Made by a program: the position numbers and the translations under genes | Shown: positions 17,635 to 26,036 of the stretch, one piece after another | How the letters are laid out: every line of letters begins with the position of its first letter | Position numbering within the stretch: the first letter of the stretch is position 1 | Assembly (NCBI RefSeq): GCF_000813845.1 | Contig: NZ_JWTB01000005.1 | Location: 1 to 64,000, forward strand | Length of the DNA: 64,000 nucleotides | Reading direction: 5' to 3' | From: Pseudarthrobacter phenanthrenivorans | GTDB taxonomy: Bacteria; Actinomycetota; Actinomycetes; Actinomycetales; Micrococcaceae | Notes under the pieces: generated by a model | Seen by the model: the letters and a program-made list of their open reading frames with translations, nothing else | Told to the model about the DNA's origin: nothing | Database searches by the model: none

Positions 17635-18957
17635 GTGACCCCGTCTTCCACGAAGAAGGATTCCGCCGCCCAGGACGTCTTGTCCCCTGAGGAGAAGCAG
17701 GCCGCGACCAATGCCAAGCGGGCAGCCACGCGTGCCGCCAACAAGGCCTCGGCCGGCAAGGCTGCAGCGGACGGCACGCGCGAGCCCAAGAAGCGTGGGC
17801 CCAAGCCCGGTGCCAAGGCCGCAGCCGAAGCTGCCGGGAAGTCTGCCACCGATGTTGATCCGGACGAGGTCGAGGACGTCGAGGAGGACCTCGACGACAT
17901 CGTCCTGGAAGAAGGCCCGGAGGCAACCGAGGACGCCGACGCCGACGCCGATCCCGTCAAGGGTGCCGCCGGCAGCGGCAAGGGCTTCGTCTACTCGGAC
18001 GCAGACGATGACGACGCCCCCGTTCAGCAGGTCATGTCGGCCGGCGCCACGGCCGACCCCGTCAAGGACTACCTCAAGCAGATCGGTAAGGTCGCGCTGC
18101 TCAACGCCGAGCAGGAAGTCGACCTTGCACTTCGGATCGAGGCCGGCCTGTTCGCCGAGGAGAAGATCGCGGCCGACGACGGTTCCATGGATCCGAAGTA
18201 CAAGCGCGAACTCGAATTCATCATCCACGACGGCAAGCGCGCCAAGAACCACCTGCTGGAAGCCAACCTCCGCCTGGTGGTTTCACTGGCCAAGCGCTAC
18301 ACCGGCCGCGGCATGCTCTTCCTGGACCTGATCCAGGAAGGCAACCTGGGCTTGATCCGCGCCGTCGAGAAGTTCGACTACACCAAGGGCTTCAAGTTCT
18401 CCACCTACGCCACCTGGTGGATCCGGCAGGCCATCACCCGTGCCATGGCCGACCAGGCCCGCACGATCCGTATCCCGGTCCACATGGTCGAGGTCATCAA
18501 CAAGCTGGCCCGCGTCCAGCGGCAGATGCTGCAGGACCTCGGCCGCGAACCCACGCCCGAAGAGCTGGCGCTGGAACTCGACATGACCCCGGAAAAGGTC
18601 GTCGAGGTCCAGAAGTACGGCCGCGAGCCGATTTCGCTGCACACGCCCCTGGGCGAGGACGGCGATTCCGAGTTCGGCGACCTGATCGAGGATTCGGAGG
18701 CCGTTGTTCCGGCCGACGCCGTGAGCTTCACCCTCCTGCAGGAGCAGTTGCACTCCGTGCTGGACACCCTCTCCGAACGCGAAGCCGGCGTGGTTGCCAT
18801 GCGTTTTGGCCTGACCGACGGACAGCCGAAGACTTTAGACGAAATCGGAAAGGTCTACGGCGTGACCCGCGAACGCATCCGCCAGATCGAATCGAAGACC
18901 ATGTCCAAGCTGCGCCACCCCTCCAGGTCGCAGGTGCTGCGGGACTACCTGGACTAA
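17635..18957 (+). CDS. sigA: Principal RNA polymerase sigma factor SigA/RpoD
   Basis: This 440-residue sigma-70 has a Lys/Ala/Asp-rich N-terminal extension (~1-140). Region 1.2 ([11 protein letters not shown]) follows, then region 2 with [12 protein letters not shown], the core-binding [13 protein letters not shown] and the -10-recognising [15 protein letters not shown]. Region 3, and region 4 with the helix-turn-helix [19 protein letters not shown], complete it. It directs housekeeping transcription. The GTG at 17635 has AGAAAGG six bases upstream; the longer frame from 17527 would add a segment unlike the family. A 20-bp terminator follows the gene. Confidence 0.97.
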   Translation: MTPSSTKKDSAAQDVLSPEEKQAATNAKRAATRAANKASAGKAAADGTREPKKRGPKPGAKAAAEAAGKSATDVDPDEVEDVEEDLDDIVLEEGPEATEDADADADPVKGAAGSGKGFVYSDADDDDAPVQQVMSAGATADPVKDYLKQIGKVALLNAEQEVDLALRIEAGLFAEEKIAADDGSMDPKYKRELEFIIHDGKRAKNHLLEANLRLVVSLAKRYTGRGMLFLDLIQEGNLGLIRAVEKFDYTKGFKFSTYATWWIRQAITRAMADQARTIRIPVHMVEVINKLARVQRQMLQDLGREPTPEELALELDMTPEKVVEVQKYGREPISLHTPLGEDGDSEFGDLIEDSEAVVPADAVSFTLLQEQLHSVLDTLSEREAGVVAMRFGLTDGQPKTLDEIGKVYGVTRERIRQIESKTMSKLRHPSRSQVLRDYLD

Positions 18958-19004
18958 TCGCGGGGACGGGGCAACAAGCACTGCTTTAGAGGCAGGACTC
19001 GTTG

Positions 19005-19050
19005 AAGGGCCGTTCCGGAACCACCGTGGGGTGGTTCCGGAACGGCCCTT
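19005..19050 (+). terminator. Rho-independent terminator of sigA
   Basis: A perfect 20-bp stem (19005-19024 with 19031-19050) encloses a six-base loop and is followed by TGTTAT. Confidence 0.92.
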
Positions 19051-19086
19051 TGTTATCCACGGAAATCGCCTGCAGTCCCTTAAACG

Positions 19087-19123
19087 CCCGCGGGACCCCT
19101 CCGTAATGGAGAGGTCCCGCGGG
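19087..19123 (-). terminator. Terminator hairpin downstream of the DUF7455 gene
   Basis: A 16-bp stem with one mismatch (19087-19102 with 19108-19123) and a five-base loop sits between sigA and the minus-strand gene ending at 19147. The bases that follow on the minus strand include GCGTTTAAG. Confidence 0.75.
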
Positions 19124-19146
19124 ATCGTTGGTTACCGATGCCTCAT

Positions 19147-19368
19147 CTAGTCGATCTCGACGGCAGCTTTCTCGTGAAGCTTTCCCGTCTCGTCGTGCCA
19201 GCCGGAGCTCAAGGGCTTGAGCGTCGCCTCGACTGCACGCGCGTGGTGGCCGCAGAACAGCAGCTCACCGCCGGAGGACTCGAGTACAACCCGGACATAT
19301 GCCTGAGCTCCGCAACGGTCGCACCGGTCGAGTGCGTTTAGTGTGCGGTCTGCCACTGCTGTTGTCAT
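19147..19368 (-). CDS. Small zinc-binding DUF7455-type protein
   Basis: This 73-residue protein has a CDRCG pair near residues 16-19 and a CGHH cluster near residues 39-42. Together they look like a Cys2-Cys-His zinc site in an otherwise small, soluble protein. It matches the DUF7455 family that lies beside sigA in many actinobacteria; function unknown. The ATG at 19368 has a strong AAGGAGG upstream. An A+T-rich TATATA and an imperfect palindrome lie just before it. Confidence 0.85.
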   Translation of the reverse strand: MTTAVADRTLNALDRCDRCGAQAYVRVVLESSGGELLFCGHHARAVEATLKPLSSGWHDETGKLHEKAAVEID

Positions 19369-19382
19369 GTCGGCCTCCTTAG

Positions 19383-19398
19383 TAGATCAGTACATCTA
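19383..19398. promoter_or_regulatory. Imperfect palindrome upstream of the DUF7455 gene
   Basis: TAGATCAGTACATCTA has 5-bp TAGAT/ATCTA arms around a GTAC-containing centre. It lies between an A+T-rich -10-like TATATA (minus strand) and the Shine-Dalgarno, where an operator would be expected. No regulator is identified. Confidence 0.3.
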
Positions 19399-19623
19399 TA
19401 TAACCAGCATTCGTATCCAAACCATCGCAAGGATGGGGCAAGTTCGCTGTGCGCGTATCCACAAGGTTCGGTCAAGAATTGCACAGTTCCGCACATCACG
19501 GCCCCTGGTGGCGTGGCGCACACGCGCCGGAGGGTGTGGCAGGCGGCCGCCCGGGCTGCCGCCGACTACCCTAGAAGATGCGGTCCAGCACCGTTTCGAC
19601 GTCCCTGAAGGAGTTCATCACCA

Positions 19624-21732
19624 GTGGCACCCAGCTCTGAGTACACCGCGCGGCACCTTTCCGTCCTGGAAGGCCTCGAAGCCGTCCGCAAGCGCCCGGG
19701 CATGTACATCGGCTCAACCGATTCGCGCGGACTCATGCACTGCCTCTGGGAAATCATCGACAACTCCGTGGACGAGGCCCTGGCCGGCTTCGGGCACGAC
19801 ATCCGGATCATCCTGCACGCGGACAACTCCGTGGAGATCCATGACGACGGCCGCGGCATTCCCATCGACAAGGAGCCCAAGACCGGCCTCACCGGCGTCG
19901 AAGTGGTCTTCACCAAGCTGCACGCCGGCGGCAAGTTCGGCGGCGGCTCCTACACCGCCTCCGGCGGCCTCCACGGCGTCGGCGCGTCCGTGGTGAACGC
20001 CCTTTCCGCCCGGCTGGACGTCGAGGTGGACCGTGGCGGCAAGACCTACCGGATGTCCTTCCGCCGCGGCGAACCCGGACGGTTCAAGGACACCGGGTCC
20101 AAGCTGGACCCGGCCGCGCCGTTCACGCCGTTCGTCGATGACTCCGTGCTGGACGTCGTGGGCAAGGCCAAGCGCGGAGTGACCGGCACCAGGATCCGGT
20201 ACTGGGCCGACCGGCAGATCTTCACCCCGGACGCGAAGTTCTCCTATGACGACCTGGTGGCCCGCGCGCGGCAGACGTCCTTCCTGGTGCCCGGCCTCAA
20301 GCTCACTGTCCGGGACGAGCGCAGGCTCGCGGGCACGCCAGGTGAGGGCGGCCCGCATGAGGAGGTCTTCCACCACGACGGCGGCATCTCCGAGTTCGTC
20401 GAGTTCCTTGCCGTGGATCCTGCGGTCACCGACGTATGGCGGCTGCACGGCTCCGGCAAGTTCAAGGAGACCGTCCCGGTCCTTGACGAGCGGGGGCACA
20501 GCCAGCTCGCCGAGGTGGAGCGTGACTGCGAGGTGGATGTGGCCCTCCGCTGGGGCATCGGCTACGACAGCACCGTGCGCAGCTTCGTCAACATCATCTC
20601 CACCCCCAAGGGCGGAACGCACCAGTCGGGGTTCGAGCAGGCCCTGGTCAAGACGTTCCGGAAAGCCGTGGAGGCCAACGCCCGCAAGCTCAAGGCCGGC
20701 AACGACAAAATCGAAAAGGACGACATCTTCGCGGGCCTGACGGCCGTGCTGACCGTGCGGCTCGCCGAACCGCAGTTCGAGGGCCAGACCAAGGAAATCC
20801 TTGGCACCAGCGCTGTCCGCGCCATCGTGGCCCGCGTAGTGGAGCGGGAAATCACCGCCAAGCTGTCCTCCAGCAACAAGAACGACAAGTCCCAGTCGTC
20901 CCTGCTGCTGGAAAAGATCGTCAACGAGATGAAGTCCCGCATCTCGGCACGCGTGCACAAGGAGACGCAACGGCGCAAGAATGCACTGGAAACGTCCTCG
21001 ATGCCCACCAAGCTGGCTGACTGCCGGACGGACGACGTCGACCGTTCCGAACTGTTCATCGTGGAAGGTGACTCCGCGCTGGGCACGGCCAAGCTGGCCC
21101 GTTCCTCCGATTTCCAGGCGCTGCTGCCCATCCGGGGCAAGATCCTGAACGTCCAGAAGGCGTCGGTGGGGGACATGCTCTCCAACGCCGAATGCGCGGC
21201 GCTCATCCAGGTGGTGGGCGCCGGGTCCGGCCGCAGCTTCGACATCAGCGCGGCCCGCTACGGCAAGGTGATCCTCATGACGGACGCCGACGTTGACGGT
21301 GCCCACATCCGCACCCTGCTGCTGACCCTCTTCTTCCGGTACATGCGGCCCATGATCCTCGAGGGCAGGGTGTTTGCCGCGGTTCCGCCGCTGCACCGGG
21401 TGGAGGTCATCAACGCGGGCCAGAAGGCCAACGAGATGATCTACACCTACTCCGAGGCCGAACTGCACGTGCTCCTGGCGCGCCTGGCCAAGGAAGGCAA
21501 GCGGTACAAGGAGCCGATCCAGCGTTACAAGGGCCTCGGCGAGATGGATGCCGAGCAGCTCGCCGAGACCACCATGGACCCGCGGCACCGCACCCTGCGC
21601 AAGGTGGGAATCGAGAACGCCCAGCAGGCGGAGGAGATCTTCGACCTGCTGATGGGCTCGGACGTGTCCCCGCGCAAGGACTTCATCATCGCCGGTGCCT
21701 CGAGCCTGGACCGGGAGCGCATCGACGCCTGA
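19624..21732 (+). CDS. parE: DNA topoisomerase IV subunit B (ParE, GyrB-type ATPase)
   Basis: This 702-residue type IIA topoisomerase ATPase subunit has a GHKL domain (RPGMYIGSTDSRGLMH, DDGRGIP, GGLHGVGASVVNAL), a transducer domain, and a TOPRIM domain with EGDSALGTAK and DADVDGAHIRTLLL. The C-terminus carries YKGLGEMDAEQLAETTMDP. The TOPRIM reads EGDSALG rather than the gyrase EGDSAGG, and a parC-like partner lies at 30.2-32.7 kb. I therefore call it ParE rather than GyrB. The pair would decatenate chromosomes. The GTG at 19624 has GAAGGAG upstream. Its stop is six bases from the convergent M56 gene. Confidence 0.9.
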   Translation: MAPSSEYTARHLSVLEGLEAVRKRPGMYIGSTDSRGLMHCLWEIIDNSVDEALAGFGHDIRIILHADNSVEIHDDGRGIPIDKEPKTGLTGVEVVFTKLHAGGKFGGGSYTASGGLHGVGASVVNALSARLDVEVDRGGKTYRMSFRRGEPGRFKDTGSKLDPAAPFTPFVDDSVLDVVGKAKRGVTGTRIRYWADRQIFTPDAKFSYDDLVARARQTSFLVPGLKLTVRDERRLAGTPGEGGPHEEVFHHDGGISEFVEFLAVDPAVTDVWRLHGSGKFKETVPVLDERGHSQLAEVERDCEVDVALRWGIGYDSTVRSFVNIISTPKGGTHQSGFEQALVKTFRKAVEANARKLKAGNDKIEKDDIFAGLTAVLTVRLAEPQFEGQTKEILGTSAVRAIVARVVEREITAKLSSSNKNDKSQSSLLLEKIVNEMKSRISARVHKETQRRKNALETSSMPTKLADCRTDDVDRSELFIVEGDSALGTAKLARSSDFQALLPIRGKILNVQKASVGDMLSNAECAALIQVVGAGSGRSFDISAARYGKVILMTDADVDGAHIRTLLLTLFFRYMRPMILEGRVFAAVPPLHRVEVINAGQKANEMIYTYSEAELHVLLARLAKEGKRYKEPIQRYKGLGEMDAEQLAETTMDPRHRTLRKVGIENAQQAEEIFDLLMGSDVSPRKDFIIAGASSLDRERIDA

Positions 21733-21739
21733 CGGCGTC
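21724..21739. terminator. Small hairpin spanning the parE stop and reaching the M56 stop
   Basis: GACGCC (21724-21729) pairs with GGCGTC (21734-21739) around TGAC. The parE stop codon lies in the loop and the convergent M56 stop codon (21738-21740) overlaps the right arm. This is the only termination-like structure in the five-base spacer. Confidence 0.35.
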
Positions 21740-22727
21740 AGCCCAGCAGGCCCGGAACCACCAGGAGTGCGGTGGGCAGCGCCAGCAGCAGGACGGACCC
21801 TGCCAGGACGGCGCTGCGGATGGCGGCCGGGAGCTGGGGCTGCGGCGTCAGGAGCCGGCTGACCCGCGTTGCCGCTGTCCGGACGGCATCGGAGCCCGGG
21901 CCGCCCGAAGCGGCCTCGAGCCCGGACAGGGCCAGGCTGGGGGAGGAGGGCCGGATGTCGCCGCCGCCCGTACCCGCCGAACCGCTGGCAACAATGGCGA
22001 TGGCCTTGATGAGGGTCGCTTTGCTCTCGGTCCGGAGGGCCACGTCATCGGCCAGCATCTCGATCAGCGAGTTGACCGATTCCTGCGCGAGCCGGGTGGT
22101 GGGCAGCCAGGGGAGTGCCTGGCGCCAGGCGGCGAAGGCCCAGAGCAGCAGGTGGTGCCGCTGGCTCAAATGCGCATTCTCGTGAATCAGCACGGCACGC
22201 AGTTCGGCCGGTTCCAGGGCTGCCATCAGGCCGTCGGAGAGGACCGTCACCGAGCGGGCGCCGCCCGGGAGGCAGTAGGCAACGGGGGAGTCATGGCTGA
22301 TGACCAGGGTTCCCGCGTCCTGGCCGGACGGTGATGCCAGGAGCGCCAGCAGTTCGCGGTGCCGGCGCCGCTGCCGCTGGATCTTGTAGTAGGTCAGCAG
22401 CAGCGTGAAGACCAGGTGGGCCGTGAGCAGGGCTGCCGCGGAGAGGGCGAAGATGTGCCAGAATCCCAGGGCCGTGGTGGGCGCATTGAAAAGCACCATG
22501 CCGGCCAGGGCGCGGAGCCCCGCGATGAGGTTGTCACCGATGGGTTCCAGGCCGTACACCAGCATGGCGCCGATCATGGACAATCCACCGGCGAGGGCGA
22601 TGGCCTGCCACAGCAGCATCGCGGTGAACGGCGACCTGGCAGGCCATTGCGCCCGTGAGAGCAGGACCGGCACCGGCCAGGCCAGGATGATCGCCAGGAC
22701 CGCCAGCAGGTACGAGGCCCAGAACAT
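21738..22727 (-). CDS. M56 family membrane metalloprotease (BlaR1/MecR1-like, no sensor domain)
   Basis: This 329-residue membrane protein has several N-terminal helices, a cytoplasmic loop and the zinc motif HENAH (HExxH) inside VLIHENAHLSQRHH. A last C-terminal helix follows. That is the BlaR1/MecR1 protease layout without the extracellular penicillin-binding sensor, like the short mycobacterial BlaR-type protein next to BlaI. It should cleave the BlaI repressor encoded six bases upstream, in response to a signal that cannot be a directly bound beta-lactam in this protein. Start ATG at 22727. Confidence 0.88.
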   Translation of the reverse strand: MFWASYLLAVLAIILAWPVPVLLSRAQWPARSPFTAMLLWQAIALAGGLSMIGAMLVYGLEPIGDNLIAGLRALAGMVLFNAPTTALGFWHIFALSAAALLTAHLVFTLLLTYYKIQRQRRRHRELLALLASPSGQDAGTLVISHDSPVAYCLPGGARSVTVLSDGLMAALEPAELRAVLIHENAHLSQRHHLLLWAFAAWRQALPWLPTTRLAQESVNSLIEMLADDVALRTESKATLIKAIAIVASGSAGTGGGDIRPSSPSLALSGLEAASGGPGSDAVRTAATRVSRLLTPQPQLPAAIRSAVLAGSVLLLALPTALLVVPGLLG

Positions 22728-22733
22728 GGTGGG

Positions 22734-23117
22734 CTAGAGGTGACCCAGCAGTTTGCGCAGCGTCTCGGCTTCACCTTCGGACACTGACCCGATGAAGCGG
22801 GCCAGGACGGCCTCGCGGTCGGGTGCCGAGCCGAGGACCTCATGCATGAGTTCGGCGGTATGGTCCGCGCGGCTGGACACTGCCTGGTAGCGGTGCGGGC
22901 GCGTTCCACGCTCGCGCTCCACGAGGCCCTTCTTTTCCAGGCGGGAGAGAACGGTCAGTACCGTTGTGACGGCCAGTTCCTTGCCTTCATGGCCCGGCCC
23001 GCCCTGCGCCGCCGACGTACGCGCCAGCTGGTCACGCAGGGTATTTGCCGTAGCCGCTTCCTGGCCCGCCCAGAGCAGATCCATCACTGCCCGTTCCAGT
23101 TCACCAAGACTAGCCAT
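22734..23117 (-). CDS. blaI: BlaI/MecI/CopY family transcriptional repressor
   Basis: This 127-residue winged-helix repressor has an N-terminal helix-turn-helix (LGELERAVMDLLW to TVLTVLSRLEKKGLVERE). A C-terminal dimerisation helix region (RFIGSVSEGEAETLRKLL) follows. It is the first gene of a two-gene operon with the M56 protease. The ATG at 23117 has AAGGAAAAG upstream. Three BlaI-type dyads lie between it and the divergent cydA gene. One sits upstream of blaI, where autoregulation is expected. Confidence 0.92.
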   Translation of the reverse strand: MASLGELERAVMDLLWAGQEAATANTLRDQLARTSAAQGGPGHEGKELAVTTVLTVLSRLEKKGLVERERGTRPHRYQAVSSRADHTAELMHEVLGSAPDREAVLARFIGSVSEGEAETLRKLLGHL

Positions 23118-23216
23118 TGCACTTTTCCTTTATTTCCCCGCACCGGACGCTGATTGCGCCGGTGACATCACGCGGTGTTCAACTACACAACAAATCTACC
23201 CCGAAACCGGCCAACC

Positions 23217-23233
23217 TTCTACACCGGGTAGAA
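23217..23233. promoter_or_regulatory. BlaI-type operator 1 (blaI side)
   Basis: TTCTACACCGGGTAGAA is a 17-bp dyad with perfect TTCTAC/GTAGAA arms. It lies upstream of blaI, near the position of a -35 for a TAGATT -10-like element on the minus strand. Confidence 0.7.
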
Positions 23234-23300
23234 CATGTGGCGCGTCGGGCGCTGCCGCGCCATCCTTATGAAGGGAGCTGGTTTTCGCCCACGGGACCTC

Positions 23301-23328
23301 TTGTTCTACACTTTGTAGAAGTTAGAGT
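23301..23328 (+). promoter_or_regulatory. Predicted cydA promoter
   Basis: A -35-like TTGTTC (23301-23306) and a -10-like TAGAGT (23323-23328) are separated by 16 bases. Operator 2 covers the end of the -35 and most of the spacer, and operator 3 begins at the last base of the -10. Confidence 0.5.
23304..23320. promoter_or_regulatory. BlaI-type operator 2 (cydA promoter)
   Basis: TTCTACACTTTGTAGAA has perfect 7-bp TTCTACA/TGTAGAA arms around three bases, and so contains the TACA...TGTA core typical of BlaI/MecI operators. Confidence 0.75.
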
Positions 23329-23344
23329 TCTACGGTTTGTAGAA
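23328..23344. promoter_or_regulatory. BlaI-type operator 3 (cydA promoter)
   Basis: TTCTACGGTTTGTAGAA has TTCTAC/GTAGAA arms. Its start is 24 bp from that of operator 2 and it overlaps the predicted transcription start of cydA. Confidence 0.72.
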
Positions 23345-23374
23345 GAACTGCATTGGCTCACAGTAGGGACCGCC

Positions 23375-24970
23375 ATGGACGCCTTGGAAATCGCACGCTG
23401 GCAATTCGGCATCACCACCGTCTACCACTTCATGATGGTGCCGCTGACCATCGGCCTGGGCCTGGTGGTGGCGGTCATCCAGACCGCCTGGTACCGCACC
23501 GGCAAGCCCGAATACCTGCGCATGACCAAGTTCTGGGGAAAGCTGTTCCTCATCAACTTCATCATGGGCGTGGCCACCGGCATCGTGCAGGAATTCCAGT
23601 TCGGCATGGCCTGGAGCGAATACAGCCGCTTCGTGGGCGATGTCTTTGGTGCTCCACTGGCCCTCGAGGCCCTCCTGGCCTTCTTTGTCGAATCAACCTT
23701 CCTGGGCCTGTGGATCTTCGGCTGGAAGCAGCTCAAGCCCGCCATCCACCTCGCCTGCCTCTGGGTGGCCGTCATCGGATCGGCGCTCTCCGCCTACTTC
23801 ATCATCGTGGCAAACAGCTGGATGCAGCACCCGGTAGGCGTGGAAATGATCAACGGCCGGCCGGTAATGACTGATGCCTGGGCCGTCTTCACCAACAACA
23901 CCGCCCTGGTGGCAGTCCCGCACACCCTGTTCGGCGCCCTCGCCGTGGCCGGCGGCTTCCTGCTCGGCATCGCCTGGTACCACCTGTGGCGGAGGCGGCA
24001 CGACGGCGTCGACACGGTGGGTGCCGAGGGCCGGGTCATCCCGGGTGAAGACGTTCGCATCCCGGGGCGCGACCGGGTGGACCACAGCGTGTGGATCCGG
24101 TCCCTGCGGATCGGCGCCGTGGTGGCCATGATCTCCTTCGCCGGCACCGCGGTGACCGGCGACCTGCAGGGCAAGCTCATGTTCCAGCAGCAGCCCATGA
24201 AGATGGCCGCCGCCGAAGCCGCCTGCCATGACGGCACCGGCTTCTCGGTCCTGAGCATCGGCAACGTGGGCTCCAGGAACTGCGACGACGTCGTGGCAGT
24301 GATCGAGGTCCCCGGCATCCTGTCCTTCCTTGCCAAGGGTGATTTCACCACCGAGGTCAAGGGCGTCAACAGCCTCCTGCCCGAGTACAAGGCCAACTAC
24401 GGCACCAACCTGCCGGACAACCCCATCTACGGTGAACGCGCGGGCCAGGAAATCGAATACGTGCCCGTCATGGAGGTCACCTACTGGGGATTCCGGATGA
24501 TGATCGGCTTCGGCGGACTGGCCGCCCTGGCGGCCCTGGTGGCACTCTGGCTTACCCGCAAGGGCACCGTGCCGGAGTCGCGGTGGCTGATGCGCCTGGC
24601 CGTCTTCGGGATCATGGCGCCCTTCGGTGCCAACGCTGCGGGCTGGATCTTCACCGAGATGGGCCGCCAGCCCTTCGTCGTGGCACCCAACCCGGATCCC
24701 AGCGGCATCGACCAGGTGTTCATGTTCACCGCAGCCGCCGTATCCCCGGGTGTGTCCGCAGGTGAACTCATCGCCTCGCTGGTGGCGTTGACCGCCGTGT
24801 ACGCCGTCCTGCTGGTGGTCGAAGTGAAGCTGCTGGTGAAGTACGTCCGCGGCGGCGTGGTCTCCGCCATGCCCGAACTCGGCCACGCACCGGCGGACGA
24901 AAACGAGGACGAAACGCCGGGCTCCGGCGACACCAAACCCGCCGACGACGTCCTGGCCTTCGCCTACTAG
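23375..24970 (+). CDS. cydA: Cytochrome bd ubiquinol/menaquinol oxidase subunit I
   Basis: This 531-residue membrane subunit carries hemes b558, b595 and d and oxidises quinol with oxygen at high affinity. The N-terminus has the heme-ligand region VYHFMMVPLTIGLG (conserved His). The GRQPF motif, a variant of GRQPW, appears in the later helices. A hydrophilic, acidic tail ends the protein. It is the first gene of cydA-cydB-cydDC. The ATG at 23375 has AGGGA five bases upstream; the longer frame from 23117 runs through the operators and is not coding. Confidence 0.95.
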   Translation: MDALEIARWQFGITTVYHFMMVPLTIGLGLVVAVIQTAWYRTGKPEYLRMTKFWGKLFLINFIMGVATGIVQEFQFGMAWSEYSRFVGDVFGAPLALEALLAFFVESTFLGLWIFGWKQLKPAIHLACLWVAVIGSALSAYFIIVANSWMQHPVGVEMINGRPVMTDAWAVFTNNTALVAVPHTLFGALAVAGGFLLGIAWYHLWRRRHDGVDTVGAEGRVIPGEDVRIPGRDRVDHSVWIRSLRIGAVVAMISFAGTAVTGDLQGKLMFQQQPMKMAAAEAACHDGTGFSVLSIGNVGSRNCDDVVAVIEVPGILSFLAKGDFTTEVKGVNSLLPEYKANYGTNLPDNPIYGERAGQEIEYVPVMEVTYWGFRMMIGFGGLAALAALVALWLTRKGTVPESRWLMRLAVFGIMAPFGANAAGWIFTEMGRQPFVVAPNPDPSGIDQVFMFTAAAVSPGVSAGELIASLVALTAVYAVLLVVEVKLLVKYVRGGVVSAMPELGHAPADENEDETPGSGDTKPADDVLAFAY

Positions 24971-24985
24971 CAGAGGAACAAACCA

Positions 24986-26035
24986 ATGGAACTGCTTCCC
25001 ACCATATGGTTCATCGCCATCGCGGTGCTGTGGACCGGCTACCTCTTCCTGGAGGGCTTCGACCTGGGCGTCGGAATGCTGATGAAACTCTTCGCCCGGA
25101 ACAACACCGAGCGGCGGGTGCTGCTGAACACCATCGGACCCGTCTGGGACGGCAATGAAGTCTGGCTGCTGACGGCCGGCGGCGCCACGTTCGCGGCGTT
25201 CCCGCTCTGGTACGCGTCGCTGTTCTCCGCGCTCTACCTGCCGCTGCTGGTGGTCCTGCTGGCCCTGATCTTCCGTGCTGTGGCCTTCGAATACCGCGGC
25301 AAGGTGGACACGGACACGTGGCGGAACCGGTGGGACTGGGCCATTGCCCTGGGTTCCTTCTTCGCCGCCTTCGGCGTGGGCGCGGCACTGGCCCTCACCA
25401 CCACCGGCCTGCCCTTGAATGCCAATGGCGACCGTGAAGGCGGCCCCATGGCCTGGTTCAGCGGCTACGCCCTCCTGGGCGGCGTGGCAGTGGTGGGCTT
25501 CTCGCTCCTGCACGCCCTCGCCTTCCTGGCCCTCAAGACGGACGGGGACGTGCGGCACCGCGCCCGCCGGTGGTTCGTGCGGCTCCTGCCGGTCCTGCTC
25601 CTGCCCATCGCGGCATGGGCCCTCGCCATCCAGTTCATGGACGGCAAGCCCTGGACCTGGGCCGCCGTCGTCCTGGCCGTTGCTGCCGCCGTCACCGCCT
25701 GGCTGCTGGCCCGCAATGGCTCCGAAGGCCGGTCCTTCCTGGCCCTGGGCGCCTTCTTGGTGCTGGGCACCGCGTCCATCTTCGGGGCTGTGTTCCCGGT
25801 GGTGCTGCCCTCCACGCTGGACAGCACGTTTGACCTGACCATCTCCAACGCCTCCTCCTCGGATTACACGCTGGGACTGATGAGCATCGTGGCCGCCTTT
25901 GGGCTTCCCCTGGTGATCGCGTACCAGGCCTGGACCTACTGGGTGTTCCGCCGCCGCGTCAGCGCAGCGCACATCCCGGAAGCCCACAGCTTCCTCCCTG
26001 CGGTGGCCGCCAAGGCGTTCACCACCAAGGGCTGA
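24986..26035 (+). CDS. cydB: Cytochrome bd oxidase subunit II
   Basis: This 349-residue polytopic subunit begins with TIWFIAIAVLWTGYLFLEGFDLGVGML, whose GFDLG segment is a family hallmark. It continues with IGPVWDGNEVWLLTAGG. It pairs with CydA in the oxidase. The gene starts 15 bases after the cydA stop with AGAGGAAC before the ATG, so the two are cotranscribed and made in equal amounts. Confidence 0.96.
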   Translation: MELLPTIWFIAIAVLWTGYLFLEGFDLGVGMLMKLFARNNTERRVLLNTIGPVWDGNEVWLLTAGGATFAAFPLWYASLFSALYLPLLVVLLALIFRAVAFEYRGKVDTDTWRNRWDWAIALGSFFAAFGVGAALALTTTGLPLNANGDREGGPMAWFSGYALLGGVAVVGFSLLHALAFLALKTDGDVRHRARRWFVRLLPVLLLPIAAWALAIQFMDGKPWTWAAVVLAVAAAVTAWLLARNGSEGRSFLALGAFLVLGTASIFGAVFPVVLPSTLDSTFDLTISNASSSDYTLGLMSIVAAFGLPLVIAYQAWTYWVFRRRVSAAHIPEAHSFLPAVAAKAFTTKG

Positions 26036-26036
26036 C

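Noticed and set aside
19624-21732. Calling this gene gyrB.
   Set aside because: The TOPRIM reads EGDSALG, and the partner parC in the window lacks a GyrA box, so topoisomerase IV fits better; gyrBA is expected near dnaA elsewhere.
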